A stretch of DNA of 64,000 nt from Streptomyces barringtoniae (GCF_020819595.1 NZ_JAJHNP010000010.1:186001-250000), one strand, 5' to 3'. Counted from the first letter of the stretch, positions 1 to 8,531 are shown. The notes: a model not told the origin generated them from the sequence alone. A program made the numbers and translations.

Positions 1-511
1 AGTCGCCGTCCAGCCGGGGCACCCGCTCGACGGCGACGTACGTGCTCTCCAGGCCGACCCGCTCCTCGTCGGCGAGCAGCACGCGCTCCAGGTGCCACAC
101 CGGTTCGCCCCGGGTGAGCCCGGTCTCGGCGGCGAGGGCCTGCGGACAGGGGAACCGGTCGAGGGTGACGAGCGTACGGCCGGGCGTACGGCCCTGGCGG
201 CGCACGCCCTCGGTGTAGCTCGCGAGGGACAGCGGCTGGGCCAGCTTGGCCCCGGCGACGACCGTGCCCCGCCCCTTCCGCCTCAGCCGCCCTTCCAGCA
301 CCAGCTCCCGTACGGCCTGCCGCACCGTCTCCCGGGCGACGTCGTAGCGCTCGGCGAGGTCCCGCTCGGTGGGGATGAGGCTGCCCTCCCCCAACTCCTC
401 CAGCAGCGCGGCGATGCGTGCCTTCACCGCGTAGTACTTGGGGATGCGCCCGTGCTCGGGAATGCCGGAGCGGACGGGGGCGCCGGGGGCCTGGTCGTTC
501 GGGTAGTCCAC
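1..511 (-). CDS. GntR/HutC-family transcriptional regulator, truncated by window edge
   Basis: The reverse strand encodes the N-terminal part of a GntR regulator. A winged helix contains LAERYDVARETVRQAVREL, followed by the start of a UTRA effector domain (LASYTEGVRRQG). The layout resembles DasR of Streptomyces (KYY near the N terminus, SYTE at the UTRA start), but the sequence differs enough that I read it as a paralogue. The 3' end lies beyond position 1. The first good start is a GTG at 511 with a weak ribosome site; an upstream start is possible. It lies downstream of the sortase-substrate gene on the same strand. Confidence 0.85.
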   Translation of the reverse strand, partial: MDYPNDQAPGAPVRSGIPEHGRIPKYYAVKARIAALLEELGEGSLIPTERDLAERYDVARETVRQAVRELVLEGRLRRKGRGTVVAGAKLAQPLSLASYTEGVRRQGRTPGRTLVTLDRFPCPQALAAETGLTRGEPVWHLERVLLADEERVGLESTYVAVERVPRLDGD

Positions 512-578
512 GCAGGGATCGTCGCAGATGGCAGGGGTGCGCGTCGTACGACCCCCGGCCCGCGCGTACGAGCCCGGC

Positions 579-1427
579 TCAGCGGCGTTTGCGGATGAGC
601 AGCAACGCGCCGCCGCCGACCCCGAGGACCGCAGCGGTGGCGGCGAGCAGCCCGCGGGCGAGGCGGGGTCCGGTGCGCGCCAGCTCACTGGCTCGCTCCG
701 CGGCGTCCTCCGCCCCGGCGGGGAACGGCAGGTCCGGGCCGGGGCCGGTGTCGGGGGTGGTGGTGCCGGTGCCGGGGGTCGCCTGCGGGCCTGCGGACTC
801 GCCGGGTGCCACGCCGCCGTCCTTCGTGCCGTCCTGGGCCGGCGGGGCGTACTCCCCGATCCCGAACCGGTAGGCGTTGGACTCCCCGATCCATTCCCCG
901 TCGTCGCCCCGGCGCTGGACGACGGCGGCGTTGGCGGTGACCTGGTCGGACGCGGTGTCGGAGGGGAAGACGAGTCTGACCTTGACGCTGACGGTCCGGC
1001 CGGGCGGTACGGCGAACCCGTCGAACCCGGCGCCGTCGAGGACGCCGATCAGCTCCTGCTCGTCGGTGCTCTCGAACGTCACCGGCCGGGCCGTGGGGCC
1101 GTCGTAGAACTCCAGCTTGGGCTGGTCCGGCTGCAGCGCGCGTTTGTCGTCGACGAGGACGATCAACGGGTGGACGCCGGTGCAGGTCCGGCGGGTGGTG
1201 TTGGTGAGGTCGATGTACCAGGTGCCGTATCCGCCGCCCGCCTCGTAGGAGGCCGGGCCGCCACGGATCCGGGCGGAGAGCGGGAAGGCCCGCGGGTCTC
1301 CGGCGACGCAGGCGGGGGGCGGTTCGGCGAGGGCGGCTGCCGGTGCGGCGGGGACGACCACACCGGCGGAGGCGGACGCGGCGGCGGCTGCGGCCACGCA
1401 GAGGGACAGGGGTGTGCACAGTCGCAT
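579..1427 (-). CDS. Secreted cell-wall protein with LARTG sorting signal
   Basis: A roughly 282-residue exported protein. It has an Ala-rich signal peptide and a beta-rich middle with two conserved-looking Cys around residues 35-80. A Pro/Gly/Thr-rich linker follows, then a C-terminal sorting signal: LARTG (about 249-253), a hydrophobic helix and the tail IRKRR. LAXTG is the motif of class E sortases, and such a sortase is encoded at 11588-12385. Function beyond wall display is unknown. The start could also be GTG at 1433; neither start has a strong ribosome site. Confidence 0.8.
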   Translation of the reverse strand: MRLCTPLSLCVAAAAAASASAGVVVPAAPAAALAEPPPACVAGDPRAFPLSARIRGGPASYEAGGGYGTWYIDLTNTTRRTCTGVHPLIVLVDDKRALQPDQPKLEFYDGPTARPVTFESTDEQELIGVLDGAGFDGFAVPPGRTVSVKVRLVFPSDTASDQVTANAAVVQRRGDDGEWIGESNAYRFGIGEYAPPAQDGTKDGGVAPGESAGPQATPGTGTTTPDTGPGPDLPFPAGAEDAAERASELARTGPRLARGLLAATAAVLGVGGGALLLIRKRR

Positions 1428-1511
1428 AAACACATGACCATGCCGGTGGGACCGAGGCCCCTGCTGCAGCCACTCCGGTACGGGCCGCGAAGTCCGCCCG
1501 ATCGGCGGGGG

Positions 1512-1883
1512 TCAGCCGGTGATCGTGACGTCCACTGTGACCACGGCCTGGGGATCGGAGGCGCAGGCCATGTAGATCTGTGCCACACCCGGGCGCGCGT
1601 CGGACACGGTCGCGGCGATCCCGGCCAGCGTGCCGTTCTCCAGCGGCTTGAGGTCCACGACGCCGATGGGGGTGCGCTCCGTCGTGCCGTTGCCGGCCGG
1701 CGCTCCTTCGGCGCGGCCGCCCCGGCTGGGATCACTGCATCCCGTGAGCGTGAGGGATACGGTCTGACCGGCCCTCACCTTCGCGGGACTGACGGTGCCG
1801 ACCGGTGCGGCGGTGGCCGTGCCGGCGAGGGCCACGAGGCCGGCGCCGACGAGGGTTGCGGTGGTGATGCGGGAGCAGCGCAT
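1512..1883 (-). CDS. Small secreted protein, unknown function
   Basis: About 123 residues. A signal peptide (MRCSRITTATLVGAGLVALA) is followed by a short domain with two Cys (TLTGCSD and MACASD) and a C-terminal VTVDVTITG strand, suggesting an Ig-like or cell-surface fold. ATG at 1883 is preferred because GAGGAG lies 5 bases upstream; an in-frame GTG at 1889 overlaps that ribosome site. No family is recognised. It reads toward the sortase-substrate gene and may be co-expressed with it. Confidence 0.7.
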   Translation of the reverse strand: MRCSRITTATLVGAGLVALAGTATAAPVGTVSPAKVRAGQTVSLTLTGCSDPSRGGRAEGAPAGNGTTERTPIGVVDLKPLENGTLAGIAATVSDARPGVAQIYMACASDPQAVVTVDVTITG

Positions 1884-2022
1884 ACTCACTCCTCACTGCA
1901 CCGGGCGGTGCGTTCCGTGAGACGGCGGTGGCCGTTTGATTCCATTGATGCGCTTGAGTCCATTGTGAACACCTCGGGCGGCCCCGTGCACGCCGCCCGA
2001 CAGCGTCCGAGGAGCATGCAGC

Positions 2023-2439
2023 ATGAAGATCGCGGCGTCACAGAAGATCACCACGTTCCTGATGTTCGAGGGCGATGCGGAGGACGCGATGACCTTCTAC
2101 ACCTCGCTGTTCGACGACGCCGAGGTCGTCAACATCACTCGGTACGGCGCCGACGGGCCCGGCGTGGAGGGGAGCGTGCAGCAGGCCACGTTCTCGCTGG
2201 CCGGCCAGCAGTTCATGTGCATCGACAGCCCCGCGCACCACGACTTCACGTTCACACCCGCCATCTCGCTCTTCGTGCAGTGCGAGGACGAGGCCGAGAT
2301 CGACCGCCTCCACGCGGCCCTCTCCGAGCAGGGCACGGAACTCATGCCCCCGGGCAACTACGGCTTCAGCACCAAGTTCACCTGGGTCAACGACCGCTTC
2401 GGCGTCTCCTGGCAGCTGAACCTGCCGGCGGCTTCATAG
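2023..2439 (+). CDS. VOC-superfamily protein (PhnB / 3-demethylubiquinone methyltransferase-like)
   Basis: 138 residues forming one glyoxalase/bleomycin-type beta-alpha-beta-beta-beta module pair. The typical start KITTFLMFEGDAEDAMTFY and end FGVSWQLN are those of the PhnB-like VOC family. Members are small metal-dependent or ligand-binding proteins of varied role, and none can be assigned here. It stands alone, facing away from the secreted-protein gene on its left and converging with the ROK regulator. Confidence 0.85.
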   Translation: MKIAASQKITTFLMFEGDAEDAMTFYTSLFDDAEVVNITRYGADGPGVEGSVQQATFSLAGQQFMCIDSPAHHDFTFTPAISLFVQCEDEAEIDRLHAALSEQGTELMPPGNYGFSTKFTWVNDRFGVSWQLNLPAAS

Positions 2440-2490
2440 CGCCGGCAAGCGACCCGACCCGCGGCCGGGCTCAGCACAGCGCAGCGTCCG

Positions 2491-3678
2491 TCACGCGTCG
2501 CCCCGCCCGAACACCGGTGCCAGCAGCAGTTGCGCGGCCCCCTCGGCCACCACCCGCTCCCCCCGCGGAACGATCCGAACCGGCACCGCCCCGCCCACGC
2601 CCCCCTCCCGCCGGGCCCGCGCCGCCTCGAGCACGTCCCCGACCCCCCGCAGAAAGACCTCCGCGTCCCCCGCCACCGTCCGCCCGCCGAGCAGCACCAC
2701 ATCGATGTCCAGCAGCCCGACCAGGTTCGCCGCCGCCACCCCCAGTACGCGCGCCGCCTCCCCGGTCTCCCCGCGCCCCACCGCCGCCAGGCACAGCGCC
2801 TCCACGCATCCCCGGTTCCCGCACTCGCACGGCGGCCCGTCCAGCTGGATCACCTGGTGCCCGAACTCCCCCGCACCGGTCCGCGCCCCCCGGTGCACGC
2901 GCCCGCCGATCACCAACCCGGCCCCGAGCCCCGTACCGAGATGCAGATACGCGAAGGAGCCGCCCTCGCCGCCCTCGCCCCCCGCGCCCCCGGCCGACAG
3001 CCCGAGCGCCGCCGCGTTGGTGTCCTTGTCCACCACCACCGGCACCCCCAACCGCTCCCGGAGCGCGTCCCGCAGCGGAAACCCGTCCCACTCGGGAAAC
3101 CCGGTCACCCGGTGCAGCACCCCCCGCGCGTGATCGAGCGGCCCCGGAAGCGCCACCCCCACCCCGAGCAGCGCACCGGCCCGGGCCGGCCCCTCCGCAT
3201 CCTGGCCGAGCCCGTCGCGCACCACCCCCTCCACCGCGTCCCCGACCACCGACAGCACAGCCTCCGCCCCGGCCCCCAGGTCCAGTTCGGCGCGCCGCTC
3301 CCCCACCACGGCCCCGTCGAGATCGACCAGCGCCACCCGCAGCTCGTCCCGGTCCAGATGCACCCCCACCGCGTGCCCCGCCTCCGGCACCAGCCGCAGC
3401 ACGGTCCGCGGCTTGCCGCCCGTCGACGCCCGCCGGCCGGCCTCCGCCGCGAAGCCCTCCTCCCGCAGCCGCGCGGTGATCTTGCTGACGGCCTGCGGGG
3501 TCAGCCCGGTCCGCTCGGCCAGTTCGAGCCGGCTGATCCCCTCCGCCCCGGCGTCCCGCAGCAGCCCCAGCACCAGCGCGGTGTTGTGCGACCGCACCGC
3601 GACGAGGTTCGCCCCCGCCGGCCCACCGCCGCTCACCGACACACCGGTCCCCGTCCTCGTCCTGTTCACGCCACCCAT
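2491..3678 (-). CDS. ROK-family transcriptional regulator
   Basis: About 395 residues. An N-terminal winged helix (ISRLELAERTGLTPQAVSKI, near residues 45-65) is followed by a ROK sugar-kinase-like domain. The ROK zinc signature CECGNRGCVEA is intact, as is the acidic GVALPGPLD region. ATG at 3678 is chosen because GGAGGGG lies just upstream; an in-frame GTG at 3696 is less likely. It is divergent from the oxidoreductase at 3726, and the shared intergenic stretch holds a near-perfect palindrome, so it probably represses that operon in response to a sugar or sugar phosphate. Confidence 0.9.
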   Translation of the reverse strand: MGGVNRTRTGTGVSVSGGGPAGANLVAVRSHNTALVLGLLRDAGAEGISRLELAERTGLTPQAVSKITARLREEGFAAEAGRRASTGGKPRTVLRLVPEAGHAVGVHLDRDELRVALVDLDGAVVGERRAELDLGAGAEAVLSVVGDAVEGVVRDGLGQDAEGPARAGALLGVGVALPGPLDHARGVLHRVTGFPEWDGFPLRDALRERLGVPVVVDKDTNAAALGLSAGGAGGEGGEGGSFAYLHLGTGLGAGLVIGGRVHRGARTGAGEFGHQVIQLDGPPCECGNRGCVEALCLAAVGRGETGEAARVLGVAAANLVGLLDIDVVLLGGRTVAGDAEVFLRGVGDVLEAARARREGGVGGAVPVRIVPRGERVVAEGAAQLLLAPVFGRGDA

Positions 3679-3693
3679 TGTCCCCTCCACTTG

Positions 3694-3720
3694 CACTTTG
3701 GCAACAGCGTTGCGAAAGTG
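3694..3720. promoter_or_regulatory. Inverted-repeat operator between ROK regulator and oxidoreductase
   Basis: Two 12-base arms, cactttggcaac and gttgcgaaagtg, are separated by agc; they match with one mismatch. The element ends 5 bases before the oxidoreductase ATG and lies 16 bases upstream of the ROK start, so one bound dimer could block both promoters. Binding by the adjacent ROK protein is inferred. Confidence 0.7.
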
Positions 3721-3725
3721 GTTCC

Positions 3726-4814
3726 ATGGGATCCATGACAGGACGCACGACCACCACCCCCCTCCGCGTCGGCCTGATCGGCTACGGCCTCGCCGGCTCC
3801 GTCTTCCACGCCCCGCTGATCGCCGCCACCGAGGGCCTCGCCCTGGACACCGTGGTCACCTCCGACCCGGAGCGGCAGCAGCAGGCGCGCGCCGAGTTCC
3901 CGGGCGCGAGGCCCGTCGCCGGCGCCGAGGAGCTGTTCGACCGCGCGGACGAGCTGGACCTGGTCGTCATCGCCTCCCCGAACAGGACGCACGTGCCGCT
4001 CGCCACCGCCGCCCTGAAGGCGGGCCTGCCGGTCGTCGTGGACAAGCCGCTGGCCGGCACCGCGGCCGAGGCCCGCGACCTCGCCGCCCTCGCCGAGGAG
4101 CGCGGCCTGCTCCTGTCCGTCTTCCAGAACCGCCGCTGGGACAACGACTTCCTGACCCTCCGCAAGCTGGTCTCCCAGGGCGACCTGGGTGACGTATGGC
4201 GCTTCGAGTCCCGTTTCGAGCGCTGGCGCCCCCAGCCCAAGGGCGGCTGGCGCGAGTCCGGCGACCCGGCAGAGATCGGAGGTCTGCTCTACGACCTCGG
4301 CAGCCATGTCGTCGACCAGGCCCTGGTCCTCTTCGGCCCGGTCACCGAGGTGTACGCCGAGACGGACGTCCGCCGCCCCGGCGCCGAGACCGACGACGAC
4401 ACCTTCATCGCGCTCACGCACGCGAGCGGCGTCCGCTCCCACCTCTACGTCTCCGCGACGACCGCCCAGCTCGGCCCCCGCTTCCGGGTGCTCGGCTCCC
4501 GGGCGGGCTATGTGAAGTACGGCCTCGACCCGCAGGAGGCGGCCCTGCGCGAGGGCCTGCGCCCCGGCCCCCAGTGGGGCGCGGAGCCGGAGTCCCTGTG
4601 GGGCCGCATCGGCGCCGGCGAGTCCCCGCTGAGCGGCGGCGGCACCCCCGTGCCGACGCTCCCCGGCGACTACCCCGCCTACTACGCGGCCGTCGCCCGC
4701 GCCCTGACCGGCGCCGGCCCCAACCCGGTGACCGCTCTGGAGGCGGCCGCCGCCCTCGACGTACTGGAAGCGGCCCGCAGGTCGGCCACGGCCAAGGTGA
4801 CGGTGACCCTCTGA
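3726..4814 (+). CDS. Gfo/Idh/MocA-family NAD(P)-dependent oxidoreductase
   Basis: 362 residues. An N-terminal Rossmann fold has the dinucleotide motif GLIGYGLAG and the family's lysine motif in the form VVDKPLAG, followed by the C-terminal alpha/beta dimer domain. Family members oxidise or epimerise sugars, inositols and sugar phosphates; the YvaA/IolW-like branch seems closest, but the substrate is unknown. The chosen ATG sits directly after the operator palindrome. Its stop overlaps the next gene's start (ATGA), so the two are translationally coupled. Confidence 0.88.
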   Translation: MGSMTGRTTTTPLRVGLIGYGLAGSVFHAPLIAATEGLALDTVVTSDPERQQQARAEFPGARPVAGAEELFDRADELDLVVIASPNRTHVPLATAALKAGLPVVVDKPLAGTAAEARDLAALAEERGLLLSVFQNRRWDNDFLTLRKLVSQGDLGDVWRFESRFERWRPQPKGGWRESGDPAEIGGLLYDLGSHVVDQALVLFGPVTEVYAETDVRRPGAETDDDTFIALTHASGVRSHLYVSATTAQLGPRFRVLGSRAGYVKYGLDPQEAALREGLRPGPQWGAEPESLWGRIGAGESPLSGGGTPVPTLPGDYPAYYAAVARALTGAGPNPVTALEAAAALDVLEAARRSATAKVTVTL

Positions 4815-5326
4815 TGCCACACCAGCAGCACCACCCGCAGATCACCGCCAGGACCACCCCCGAACTCACCCCGTCCGTAGAGGAGTTGGAGGCGCAGGAA
4901 CGCCGCCTGGTCTTCCGGCAGTTCACGCACGACGACGCCTGGGCCCTCGGCTCGCTGCTGGTCGAACTGGCCCGGGAGCGCCAGGCCCCGGTCGCCGTCG
5001 ACATCCACCGCGCCGGCCAGCAGCTCTTCCACGCGGCCCTGCCGGGCTCGACCCCCGACAACGACGCCTGGATCGCCCGCAAGCGCCGGGTCGTCGAGCG
5101 CTACGGCGCCTCCTCCTACCTGGTCGGCGCCCGCTTCCGCGCCAAGGGCACGACCTTCGAGGACTCCTCCCGCCTCGACCCCGACACCTACGCGGCCCAC
5201 GGCGGCTCGTTCCCGGTCAAGGTCGAGAACGTGGGCGTCGTCGGCGCGGTGACCGTGTCCGGCCTGCCCCAGCTCCAGGACCACAGGTTCGTCGTGGAGG
5301 CGCTGGAGCAGTTCCTGAAAGTGTGA
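4814..5326 (+). CDS. Heme-degrading-domain / GlcG-HbpS-like protein (UPF0303 type)
   Basis: 170 residues with the GlcG/HbpS-like fold (formerly DUF336). It ends with the typical VGAVTVSGLPQLQDH stretch and an amphipathic C-terminal helix. The YBR137W/UPF0303 branch fits the length. The ATG overlaps the oxidoreductase stop by 4 bases, so the two belong to one operon under the ROK-type regulator. Biochemical role is unclear: some relatives bind heme, others sit beside glycolate or sugar enzymes. Confidence 0.8.
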   Translation: MPHQQHHPQITARTTPELTPSVEELEAQERRLVFRQFTHDDAWALGSLLVELARERQAPVAVDIHRAGQQLFHAALPGSTPDNDAWIARKRRVVERYGASSYLVGARFRAKGTTFEDSSRLDPDTYAAHGGSFPVKVENVGVVGAVTVSGLPQLQDHRFVVEALEQFLKV

Positions 5327-5412
5327 CACCCACCGGGATTACGTGAGGGATCCCTCCGGTTGGGAATGGCTGCAGACGTGATCGTCACGGCCCCACCCGG
5401 AGGGACAGCCCC

Positions 5413-6285
5413 ATGAGCACCGTGAGCACCTTGAAGGACAGCATCGGCCGGTACGGCATCTGGAGCATCGGCCTGCGCGCGGAGGACCCCTCCCGGCGCG
5501 GCGAACTGGGCGAGGCGGCCGCCGAGTTGCAGGAGCTCGGCTTCGGCGCCGTATGGCTGGGCGGCAGCAGCGCCGCCCGGCACGCCGTACCCCTCCTGGA
5601 GGCGACCGACCGCCTCACCGTCGGCACCAGCATCCAGAGCATCTGGCAGTACGACGCCGAGACCAGCGCCGCCGACTTCGCCGAGGTCGACGCGGCGCAC
5701 CCCGGCCGCTTCCTGCTCGGCCTCGGCGTGAGCCACGCCAAGCTCGCCGACCAGTACCGCCGCCCGTACTCGGCCCTGGTCGCCTACCTCGACGCCCTGG
5801 ACGAGGCAGGGGTGCCCGCGAGCCGCCGGGTACTGGCCGCCCTCGGCCCGAAGGTCCTGGAGCTGTCCCGAGACCGGGCGGCGGGGGCGGTGCCGTACCT
5901 GGTCACGCCCGAGCACACCGCCCACGCCCGAGAGATCCTCGGTGCGGGCCCGCTGCTCGCCCCGGAGCTGAAGGTGGTCCTGGAGACCGATCCGGCCCGC
6001 GCCCGCTCCCTGGCCCGCGACACCCTCGCGATGTACCTCGCCCTGCCGAACTACACCAACAACTTCCTCCGGCACGGCTTCACCGAGGACGACCTGGCCG
6101 ACGGAGGCAGCGACCGCCTGGTCGACGCGGTCTTCGCCTGGGGCGACGACAGCCGCATCCGCGACCGCATCGACACCTTCCACGAGGCGGGCGCGGACCA
6201 CGTGGCCCTCCAGGTGGTGGCGGGCGGCGACAGGGACAGCCTGCCGAGGGAGGAATGGCGCCGCCTCGCTTCTCTGCTGGCGTGA
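5413..6285 (+). CDS. LLM-class F420-dependent oxidoreductase
   Basis: 290 residues of a luciferase-like TIM barrel: GYGIWS-type start (RYGIWSIG), ELQELGFGAVWLGG, GTSIQSIWQYD and HPGRFLLGLGVSH. These are family hallmarks in actinobacteria, where the cofactor is usually F420. Substrate unknown. The start ATG is preceded by CCGGAGGGACAGCCCC. It is separated from the previous operon by about 85 bases containing a GC-rich hairpin, so it may have its own promoter. Confidence 0.88.
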   Translation: MSTVSTLKDSIGRYGIWSIGLRAEDPSRRGELGEAAAELQELGFGAVWLGGSSAARHAVPLLEATDRLTVGTSIQSIWQYDAETSAADFAEVDAAHPGRFLLGLGVSHAKLADQYRRPYSALVAYLDALDEAGVPASRRVLAALGPKVLELSRDRAAGAVPYLVTPEHTAHAREILGAGPLLAPELKVVLETDPARARSLARDTLAMYLALPNYTNNFLRHGFTEDDLADGGSDRLVDAVFAWGDDSRIRDRIDTFHEAGADHVALQVVAGGDRDSLPREEWRRLASLLA

Positions 6286-6370
6286 GTCTTCCACCCCCAG
6301 GGGCGCGGGGAACCGCGCGAGAAGCCACGACGGACCCGCACCCGCCGTACTCGCGCAGCCCGACCCCCCC

Positions 6371-7228
6371 TCAGGCCCCTTTGAGCTCCTGCCGCTGCCG
6401 ACCGAGCCCGGGGATCTCCAGTTCGACCACGTCCCCGGGTCGCAGGTACGGCTTGGGCTCGGGCCGCCCCATGGCCACCCCCGCCGGTGTCCCGGTGTTG
6501 ACGACGTCCCCGGGGTACAGCGTCATGAACTGGCTGACGTAGCGCACGACCTCGCCCACGGGGAAGATCTGCTCGGCCGTCGTGCCGTCCTGCTTGAGCT
6601 CCCCGTTGACCCACAGTTTCAGCGACAGGTTCTGCGGGTCGGCGATCTCGTCGGGCGTCACCAGCCACGGCCCCAGCGGATTGAAGGTCTCGCAGTTCTT
6701 GCCCTTGTCCCAGGTGCCGCCGCGCTCGATCTGGAACTCCCGCTCGGACACGTCATGGGCCACCGCGTACCCGGCGACATGCGCGAGCGCCTCCTCGGCC
6801 GACCCGAGGTAGCGGGCCGTACGCCCGATGACGACGGCCAGCTCCACCTCCCAGTCGGTCTTCGTCGAGCCGCGCGGAACCAGCACGGTGTCGTTCGGCC
6901 CGACCACCGTGTCCGGCGCCTTGAAGAAGACCACCGGCTCGGCGGGCGGTTCGGCGCCGGTCTCGCGGGCGTGGTCGTGGTAGTTGAGCCCGATGCACAC
7001 GATCTTGCCGATGCGGCCGAGCGGCGGACCGATGCGCAGCCCCGCCGGGTCCAGGCGGGGCAGCTCGCCGGAGTCGGCCGCCGCCCGTACCCGGTCGAGC
7101 GCGGCGTCGTCGGCGAGGAGCGCGCCGTCGATGTCGTCCACGATGCCCGACAGGTCCCGCAGGGTCCCGTCGGCTTCGAGCAGCGCGGGCCGCTCGGCCC
7201 CTGCCGTACCGACTCGCAGCAGCTTCAT
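6371..7228 (-). CDS. Fumarylacetoacetate hydrolase-family protein
   Basis: 285 residues. A short N-terminal domain is followed by the FAH catalytic fold, with the metal-ligand segment TDWEVELAVVIGR, IVCIGLNYHDHARE, GYAVAHDVSEREFQ and the C-terminal PGDVVNTGTPAGVAMG. Relatives hydrolyse or decarboxylate 2,4-diketo acids in aromatic, sugar or proline degradation (for example 2,4-diketo-3-deoxy-L-fuconate hydrolase). ATG at 7228 is supported by GGGAG 9 bases upstream. An operator-like palindrome lies 50 bases upstream. Confidence 0.9.
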   Translation of the reverse strand: MKLLRVGTAGAERPALLEADGTLRDLSGIVDDIDGALLADDAALDRVRAAADSGELPRLDPAGLRIGPPLGRIGKIVCIGLNYHDHARETGAEPPAEPVVFFKAPDTVVGPNDTVLVPRGSTKTDWEVELAVVIGRTARYLGSAEEALAHVAGYAVAHDVSEREFQIERGGTWDKGKNCETFNPLGPWLVTPDEIADPQNLSLKLWVNGELKQDGTTAEQIFPVGEVVRYVSQFMTLYPGDVVNTGTPAGVAMGRPEPKPYLRPGDVVELEIPGLGRQRQELKGA

Positions 7229-7277
7229 GGTCACAATCTCCCTCGATCGCGGGGGCGCCCGACCGATGGGTGCAGCC

Positions 7278-7303
7278 ATCGGAGGACTGGTCGATCCTCC
7301 AAT
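7278..7303. promoter_or_regulatory. Operator-like palindrome upstream of FAH-family gene
   Basis: The arms atcggagga and tcctccaat are separated by 8 bases and match with one mismatch. The spacing suits a dimeric GntR- or IclR-type repressor. It lies 50-75 bases upstream of the FAH gene on the minus strand. The binding protein is not identified. Confidence 0.5.
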
Positions 7304-7343
7304 CGCGAGGTCCACTCCGCAAGACCCTGTTCACGTACTGGAC

Positions 7344-7391
7344 CGTAACCGCGAGCGTGACCGCACCCGTGACCGCGACCGTGACCGCGCC
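7344..7391. repeat. Four 12-bp tandem repeats just downstream of yidC-like gene
   Basis: Four successive units of the form cgtgaccgcgNc, the first slightly degenerate (cgtaaccgcgag), end 3 bases from the stop codon of the YidC-like gene on the minus strand. Function unknown; probably replication slippage in a gene tail. Confidence 0.7.
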
Positions 7392-7394
7392 TTC

Positions 7395-8120
7395 CTACCG
7401 GTACAGCGCGGCCCGTTCCACCGCGGTCCAGGTGGTGCTGGTGACGACGTACAGGGCGGCGGCCAGCGGTACGACCGCCGCGGTGACGAGCGTGAAGAAG
7501 GACATGAACGGCATGACCTTGTTGACCGCGCCGAGCCCCGGCACCTGCTCGCCGCCACCGGCGCCCACCGTGACCGGGCCGGCGGCCGTCATCCGCTTGG
7601 TGCGCCGGTAGTTGAAGACGGCGACAGCCGCGACGATCGCGAACAGCCCGAGATAGACCAGCCCCGCCGGGCCGAACAGCCCACCGCCGGCGAGGGCGTC
7701 GGCCCAGCGCCCGCCCAGCGGCGCCGCGAACAGGTGGTGGCCGAGCAGCCCGTTGCTCTCGCCGCCGATCGTGGAGCTGGAGAAGAGGTGGTAGAGCAGG
7801 AAGAAGGCGGGCAGCTGGAGCAGGCTGGGCAGACAGCCGGACAGGGGTGAGACCTTTTCCTCTGCGTGCAGTTCGAGCACCGCCTGCTGCAGCCGCTGCG
7901 GGTCCTTGGCGTGCTTCTCGCGCAGTTCGGCGATGCGCGGCTGCAGTGCGGCGCGGGCGCGCTGGCCGCGGGCGGCGGCGCGCGACAGCGGGTGGACGAG
8001 GAGTCGTACGAGCGCGGTGAACAGGACGATCGCGGCGGCTGCCGCGGAGGCGTGGAAGAGCGGCTGGAGCAGGTCGGCGAGCTGCTCGACCAGGCGGGCG
8101 AAGAGGGAGAAGACGGACAT
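7395..8120 (-). CDS. YidC/Oxa1-family membrane protein insertase (second copy)
   Basis: 241 residues with five hydrophobic segments in the YidC/Oxa1 pattern: an N-terminal helix (ASAAAAAIVLFTALVRLLVHPL), a basic cytoplasmic hairpin (RGQRARAALQPRIAELREKH), GCLPSLLQLPAFFLLYHLF, and two C-terminal helices. It lacks the long periplasmic domain, as expected for Gram-positive members. The main yidC usually lies near the origin beside rnpA/rsmG, so this is probably an accessory paralogue. GGAGGG precedes the ATG. It is likely co-transcribed with the small membrane protein just upstream. Confidence 0.88.
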   Translation of the reverse strand: MSVFSLFARLVEQLADLLQPLFHASAAAAAIVLFTALVRLLVHPLSRAAARGQRARAALQPRIAELREKHAKDPQRLQQAVLELHAEEKVSPLSGCLPSLLQLPAFFLLYHLFSSSTIGGESNGLLGHHLFAAPLGGRWADALAGGGLFGPAGLVYLGLFAIVAAVAVFNYRRTKRMTAAGPVTVGAGGGEQVPGLGAVNKVMPFMSFFTLVTAAVVPLAAALYVVTSTTWTAVERAALYR

Positions 8121-8216
8121 GGCTGAGCCCTCCGGGGGTCTCGTCGTGCCGGAACGGAGTGGATCGACGGCATGACGACCCGCGCGGGGTCACGCGGACA
8201 GAAGCAGAGACGTGCC

Positions 8217-8531
8217 CTACGCGGCGGTCGCCGGAAGGGCGTGCCCGGGTGCCCTGGGCCGGCGGCGGCCGGGCGCGTCGGGATCGCGCTGTGGCAGGAA
8301 GGCCGTACGCCGGGCGCGGTCGCGGATCGCCGTTCGGACCCGGGTGGGCGGGACGGCGGGCGCGGAGCCGGCGGCGATCAGCGCGCAGGCGGTGAACGCG
8401 GCCCCGGCCGCCGCGGTCGCGGCGAGCGCCACGGTCGCGGAGAGATTGCCGGTGTCGAGCAGCACGACCGGCAGCAGCGCGAGCAGCAGCAGCGGGGCGA
8501 GCGCACGCGACCGCGTCAGACTGCGGACCAC
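8217..8531 (-). CDS. Small membrane protein, DUF6412-like
   Basis: 104 residues. Two hydrophobic helices (LAPLLLLALLPVVLL and ATVALAATAAAGAAFTACAL) are followed by a basic Arg/Pro-rich tail (RDRARRTAFLPQRDPD). It matches my recollection of DUF6412 proteins that accompany accessory YidC genes in Streptomyces. It lies 96 bases upstream of the YidC-like gene on the same strand. Start is GTG at 8531 with GGAG upstream. Function unknown. Confidence 0.65.
   Translation of the reverse strand: MVRSLTRSRALAPLLLLALLPVVLLDTGNLSATVALAATAAAGAAFTACALIAAGSAPAVPPTRVRTAIRDRARRTAFLPQRDPDAPGRRRPRAPGHALPATAA

Noticed and set aside
1..511. DasR itself
   Set aside because: Same family and layout, but the sequence diverges from DasR and the genes around it are unrelated to the dasABC region.
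528..3479. 983-codon forward open frame across several minus-strand genes
   Set aside because: High-GC shadow: the reverse strand holds clear families (sorting-signal protein and ROK regulator), and this frame gives only Arg/Pro/Gly-rich text.
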